NCBI GenBank assembly: GCA_029862285.1
Contig: JAOTXR010000085.1
Span: 1-7,941 of the forward strand
Origin: Gammaproteobacteria bacterium
GTDB taxonomy: Bacteria; Pseudomonadota; Gammaproteobacteria; Steroidobacterales; JABDKV01
Reading direction: 5' to 3'
DNA: 7,941 bases
The notes under the pieces are model-generated. The model had not been told where the DNA came from. It saw nothing but the letters and a program-made list of their open reading frames with translations, and did no database searches. The stretch's first letter is position 1. Every line of letters starts with the position of its first letter. Positions 6,184-7,941 of the stretch are shown here, one piece after another. The position numbers and the translations under genes are program-made.

Positions 6184-6700
6184 TCGCATGCTCCGCAAGA
6201 TAGATCAGAGACGGGCCGCGTTCAGAAATCTGCTTATGAATATCGTAGCCACGAATTCTGAGGACATCGTGCGACACCGGTTTGAGCTGAGCCGGTTTTG
6301 GCGTACTTGACGCTTGTGCGAGCGGACTGCGGGCACGGATCGCATCGCGAACCGAATTTATCAGCATCTCGTTAGTCAGCCGGTTCTTGGGCAGATAGTC
6401 GTGCGCGCCCGCCTTGATTGCCTTAACGGCCAGGAGTTCGTCACCTGCAGCGGTAAGAAAAATAATTGGCGGGCATCCCGGTTCTGCACGCATCGAGCGC
6501 AACCAGTCCAGCCCGCTTTCATCGCCGAGACGGTAATCGAGCAGAATTACATCGACATCGTCACGCAGCAACTCGACCGTAGGCATGATCGTGTGATCGT
6601 GGTGAACGATCTGCGAACGCGGCCATTCGGAGTGGATGTGATGCGCGAGCAGATCACGAAACTCGGGATGATCGTCGATGATCAGGACAGTTGGCGACAT
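6104..6700 (-). CDS. response-regulator receiver domain plus kinase Gly-loop: N-terminal part of a frameshifted REC-Ser/Thr kinase
   Basis: Residues 1-122 form a receiver domain: Asp9 and Asp10 in LIIDDH, phospho-acceptor Asp55 in ILLDYRLG, Thr83 in FLTAAG, and Lys105 in LPKNR. Residues 123-145 are a Pro/Ala/Ser linker. Residues 146-173 (LRIRGYDIHKQISERGPSLIYLAEH) look like the first strands and Gly-rich loop of a Hanks kinase, with only one Gly kept in the loop. After about residue 173 the translation loses kinase similarity and becomes a Cys/Arg/Gln-rich tail, while kinase sequence resumes in the +1 frame. Joining the frames would give roughly 412 residues: receiver, then kinase. The ATG at 6700 is preceded by an in-frame TGA three codons upstream and has no clear ribosome-binding sequence. 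It starts 36 bases after the HPt gene, which is a plausible phosphodonor. The receiver call is firm; the residues after about 173 are probably not native. Confidence 0.88.
   Translation of the reverse strand: MSPTVLIIDDHPEFRDLLAHHIHSEWPRSQIVHHDHTIMPTVELLRDDVDVILLDYRLGDESGLDWLRSMRAEPGCPPIIFLTAAGDELLAVKAIKAGAHDYLPKNRLTNEMLINSVRDAIRARSPLAQASSTPKPAQLKPVSHDVLRIRGYDIHKQISERGPSLIYLAEHANGGCSQSVAQCRGHRCRQAGAIFAGM
6176..6204 (-). other. frameshift site between receiver/Gly-loop and kinase catalytic frames
   Basis: In the kinase frame the last upstream stop is TGA at 6205-6207, so the change of frame must lie between 6204 and the VALK codons just below 6176. The receiver frame still encodes LIYLAEH here, and the kinase frame picks up at MEVALKV. 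A shift of +1 (or -2) joins them; the span 5461-6700 is 1240 bases, one more than a multiple of three. The sequence GGAGGT at 6176-6181 lies at the likely join. No prfB-like stop-codon slippery site or A/T-run heptamer is visible. A one-base insertion, or a small deletion of 2 or 5 bases, would explain it. Confidence 0.8.
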
Positions 6701-6736
6701 CAGTATTCAGAACGGGCGACAGCCGGAGCAGCCCGC

Positions 6737-7027
6737 CTATATGGCAATTTCTTTCAGAAAAGCACGCATTTGGTGGATGGTTGCCCTGATCGCATCGTCA
6801 TCTTCGGCTTGTGCAGCCGTCTCAAGCGACGTGCCGAATTCGGACACCTTTTCCAATCCATAGGCGCCGCCTGAGCCCCGCAGATTATGGCCGATAATGC
6901 GCAGCTTGGCGAAATCCCGGTCTTCCAGGGCGGCTTCGAGAGTTGCCAGCTCTTCCCGGCGCCGGCTCAGATAGCCAGGCAATAACTCCCTTACTATTGG
7001 ATCATCACCGCCGGTGAAGTCTGTCAT
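6737..7027 (-). CDS. free-standing histidine phosphotransfer (HPt) protein
   Basis: A 96-residue all-helical protein matching a single HPt domain. The phospho-accepting His47 sits in the motif IGHNLRGSGGAYGL, where a Lys/Arg and small residues after the His are usual. Upstream helix LPGYLSRRREELATLEAAL and downstream helix EFGTSLETAAQAEDDDAI complete a four-helix bundle. It has no kinase or receiver domain, so it should shuttle phosphate between the receiver Asp438 of the hybrid kinase and the receivers of the OmpR-type regulator and the REC-kinase. It is the first gene after purF and so probably the first of the signalling transcript. The ATG at 7027 follows AGGAAG, slightly close, with GAAGGG further upstream. 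The family call is firm. Partner choice is inferred from the cluster, where the hybrid kinase lacks its own HPt domain. Confidence 0.93.
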   Translation of the reverse strand: MTDFTGGDDPIVRELLPGYLSRRREELATLEAALEDRDFAKLRIIGHNLRGSGGAYGLEKVSEFGTSLETAAQAEDDDAIRATIHQMRAFLKEIAI

Positions 7028-7054
7028 CGCTTCCTAGCCCTTCGTAACTTCAGG

Positions 7055-7074
7055 CCAGCATTATGAACTGCTGG
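7055..7074. repeat. perfect inverted repeat overlapping a putative -10 box
   Basis: Arms CCAGCA and TGCTGG are separated by 8 bases. The repeat lies in the purF-HPt gap, 28 bases or more upstream of the HPt start codon, and covers the putative -10 element at 7060-7065. It could be an operator or an RNA hairpin. A 6-bp perfect repeat can arise by chance, so the function is uncertain. Confidence 0.5.
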
Positions 7075-7087
7075 ATGGTGTCTGCAA
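7060..7087 (-). promoter_or_regulatory. putative sigma70-type promoter for the signalling cluster
   Basis: Minus-strand CATAAT (7060-7065, five of six matches to TATAAT) lies 16 bases after TTGCAG (7082-7087, three of six matches to TTGACA). It is correctly placed upstream of the HPt gene and is the best candidate in the gap. The -35 match is poor, so it may need an activator or may not be real. Confidence 0.4.
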
Positions 7088-7126
7088 TAACTCAGGTCAC
7101 GCTGCACAAGATTTCACACATTGGAA

Positions 7127-7140
7127 CCGGAGGGGTCCGG
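7127..7140 (-). terminator. weak hairpin just after purF, possible terminator
   Basis: On the minus strand CCGGA and TCCGG pair around a CCCC loop, starting 7 bases after the purF stop. The stem is only 5 bp and no U-tract follows (the next bases are UUCCAAUG). If it terminates at all it is weak, and Rho-dependent ending or read-through into the signalling cluster are equally possible. Confidence 0.22.
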
Positions 7141-7147
7141 GTGCCGG

Positions 7148-7941
7148 TCAGTAGCCGCGGCCTGCGCTTCTCAGGCCAGCGCTGTGCGACTTCCGGGCGG
7201 CTTTTGCGCCATCGGAGCGCTCGCGTTCGAGACGTGCGAGGTAGGCTTCGCTCACATCACCGGTAACGTATTCACCGGAGAAACATGATGTATCGAATTC
7301 CCGGATATTCGCACTTTCAAAATAAACGGCGTCCACCAGGTCTTCGAGCTTCTGATAGATCAGCCGGTCCGCTCCGATCAGCTCGGCAACCTGGTCAATG
7401 CTGCGGTCGTGGGCAATGAGTTCGTGGGCGGCCGGCATGTCAATCCCATAAACGTTGGGATAGCGTACCGGCGGCGCCGCCGACGCAAAATAGACTTTCT
7501 TTGCACCGGCATCGCGAGCCATGTCGATAATCTGCTGCGAAGTCGTACCGCGAACAATCGAATCGTCCACCAGCAATACGTTCTTGTCGCGAAACTCCAG
7601 ATCTATGGCGTTGAGTTTGCGACGCACTGACTTTCGTCTTTCCTGCTGACCCGGCATGATAAAAGTGCGTCCGATATACCGGTTCTTGATAAAGCCCTCG
7701 CGATTCTTAACTCCGAGCCGGTGCGCAACTGTCACTGCGGCAGTGCGGCTGGTATCGGGAACCGGCACAACGACGTCTATGTCATGGTCCGGCCAGTCGC
7801 GCAGTATTTGCTCGGCCAGTTTTTCACCCATGCGCAGTCGTGCCTTGTAGACAGAAATATTTTCAATAATCGAGTCGGGGCGGGCAAAATAGACGAACTC
7901 GAAGATACACGGCGCATGTCGCACCTGGTCGGCACACTCGG
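7148..7941 (-). CDS. purF: amidophosphoribosyltransferase PurF, C-terminal part
   Basis: PurF makes 5-phosphoribosylamine from PRPP and glutamine, the committed step of purine synthesis, in the cytoplasm. The window holds the last 263 residues; the N-terminal glutamine amidotransferase half lies beyond the right edge. Visible hallmarks are [13 protein letters not shown], the segments [14 protein letters not shown] and [10 protein letters not shown], and the PRPP-binding motif [14 protein letters not shown] (7538-7579) of type I phosphoribosyltransferases, followed by YGIDMP. The order and spacing match the Escherichia coli enzyme as I recall it (about 505 residues). The tail is Arg/Ser-rich and ends in GRGY. 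The gene ends 120 bases before the HPt gene and is probably a separate housekeeping unit. Nothing in the visible part looks damaged. Confidence 0.98.
   Translation of the reverse strand, partial: ECADQVRHAPCIFEFVYFARPDSIIENISVYKARLRMGEKLAEQILRDWPDHDIDVVVPVPDTSRTAAVTVAHRLGVKNREGFIKNRYIGRTFIMPGQQERRKSVRRKLNAIDLEFRDKNVLLVDDSIVRGTTSQQIIDMARDAGAKKVYFASAAPPVRYPNVYGIDMPAAHELIAHDRSIDQVAELIGADRLIYQKLEDLVDAVYFESANIREFDTSCFSGEYVTGDVSEAYLARLERERSDGAKAARKSHSAGLRSAGRGY

Noticed and set aside
6104..6204. Programmed ribosomal frameshift as the preferred explanation for the split kinase
   Set aside because: There is no slippery heptamer, no in-frame stop at a CUU-type shift site, and no correctly spaced stimulatory element; the GGAGGT alone is not enough.
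6314..6874. Plus-strand open frame of 186 codons spanning the receiver and HPt region
   Set aside because: It is antisense to two genes with clear domain motifs on the minus strand and resembles no known protein.

Overview
The window looks like a chromosomal segment of a moderately GC-rich gammaproteobacterium. The basis is an Escherichia-like PurF C-terminus, a MiaE-type tRNA hydroxylase N-terminus, and dense single-strand gene packing. I cannot place it below class from the sequence alone. Every supportable gene lies on the minus strand, so transcription runs from high to low coordinates. No stretch over 300 bases lacks a gene; the longest gap is about 120 bases (7028-7147). I saw no RNA gene, insertion sequence, CRISPR array or origin.

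Layout, in transcription order: (1) the C-terminal half of purF, cut by the right edge, ending at 7148. (2) A 120-base gap with a possible promoter and a perfect 6-bp inverted repeat over its -10 box. (3) A cluster of signalling genes: a free-standing histidine phosphotransfer (HPt) protein; a receiver domain joined to a Ser/Thr kinase but split by a frameshift; an OmpR-type response regulator; a small coiled-coil protein; a single-pass membrane protein with an OmpA-type peptidoglycan-binding C-terminus; a Rab/Ras-like small GTPase; and a soluble PAS-HisKA-HATPase-REC hybrid histidine kinase. (4) The first 47 codons of miaE, overlapping the hybrid kinase stop codon by 4 bases and cut by the left edge.

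The signalling genes together supply every part of a multistep phosphorelay: His and Asp on the hybrid kinase, His on the HPt protein, and two possible final Asp acceptors (the DNA-binding OmpR-type regulator and the receiver fused to a Ser/Thr kinase). Interleaved with them is what looks like a GTPase module: a Rab-like GTPase with Thr in place of the Ras Gln61 residue; a membrane protein whose cytoplasmic part resembles a Roadblock/longin fold and whose periplasmic part should bind peptidoglycan; and a coiled-coil protein. The working idea, which is inference, is an envelope-linked GTPase switch joined to a phosphorelay with both transcriptional and Ser/Thr-phosphorylation outputs. The junctions of the GTPase, membrane protein and hybrid kinase genes are very tight (3 and 7 bases, then a 4-base overlap into miaE), which supports a shared function for at least those genes.

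The main defect is a frame change between the receiver/Gly-loop part and the catalytic part of the Ser/Thr kinase near 6176-6204. It could be a sequencing or assembly error, a real inactivating mutation, or a translational feature. The sequence alone does not decide.
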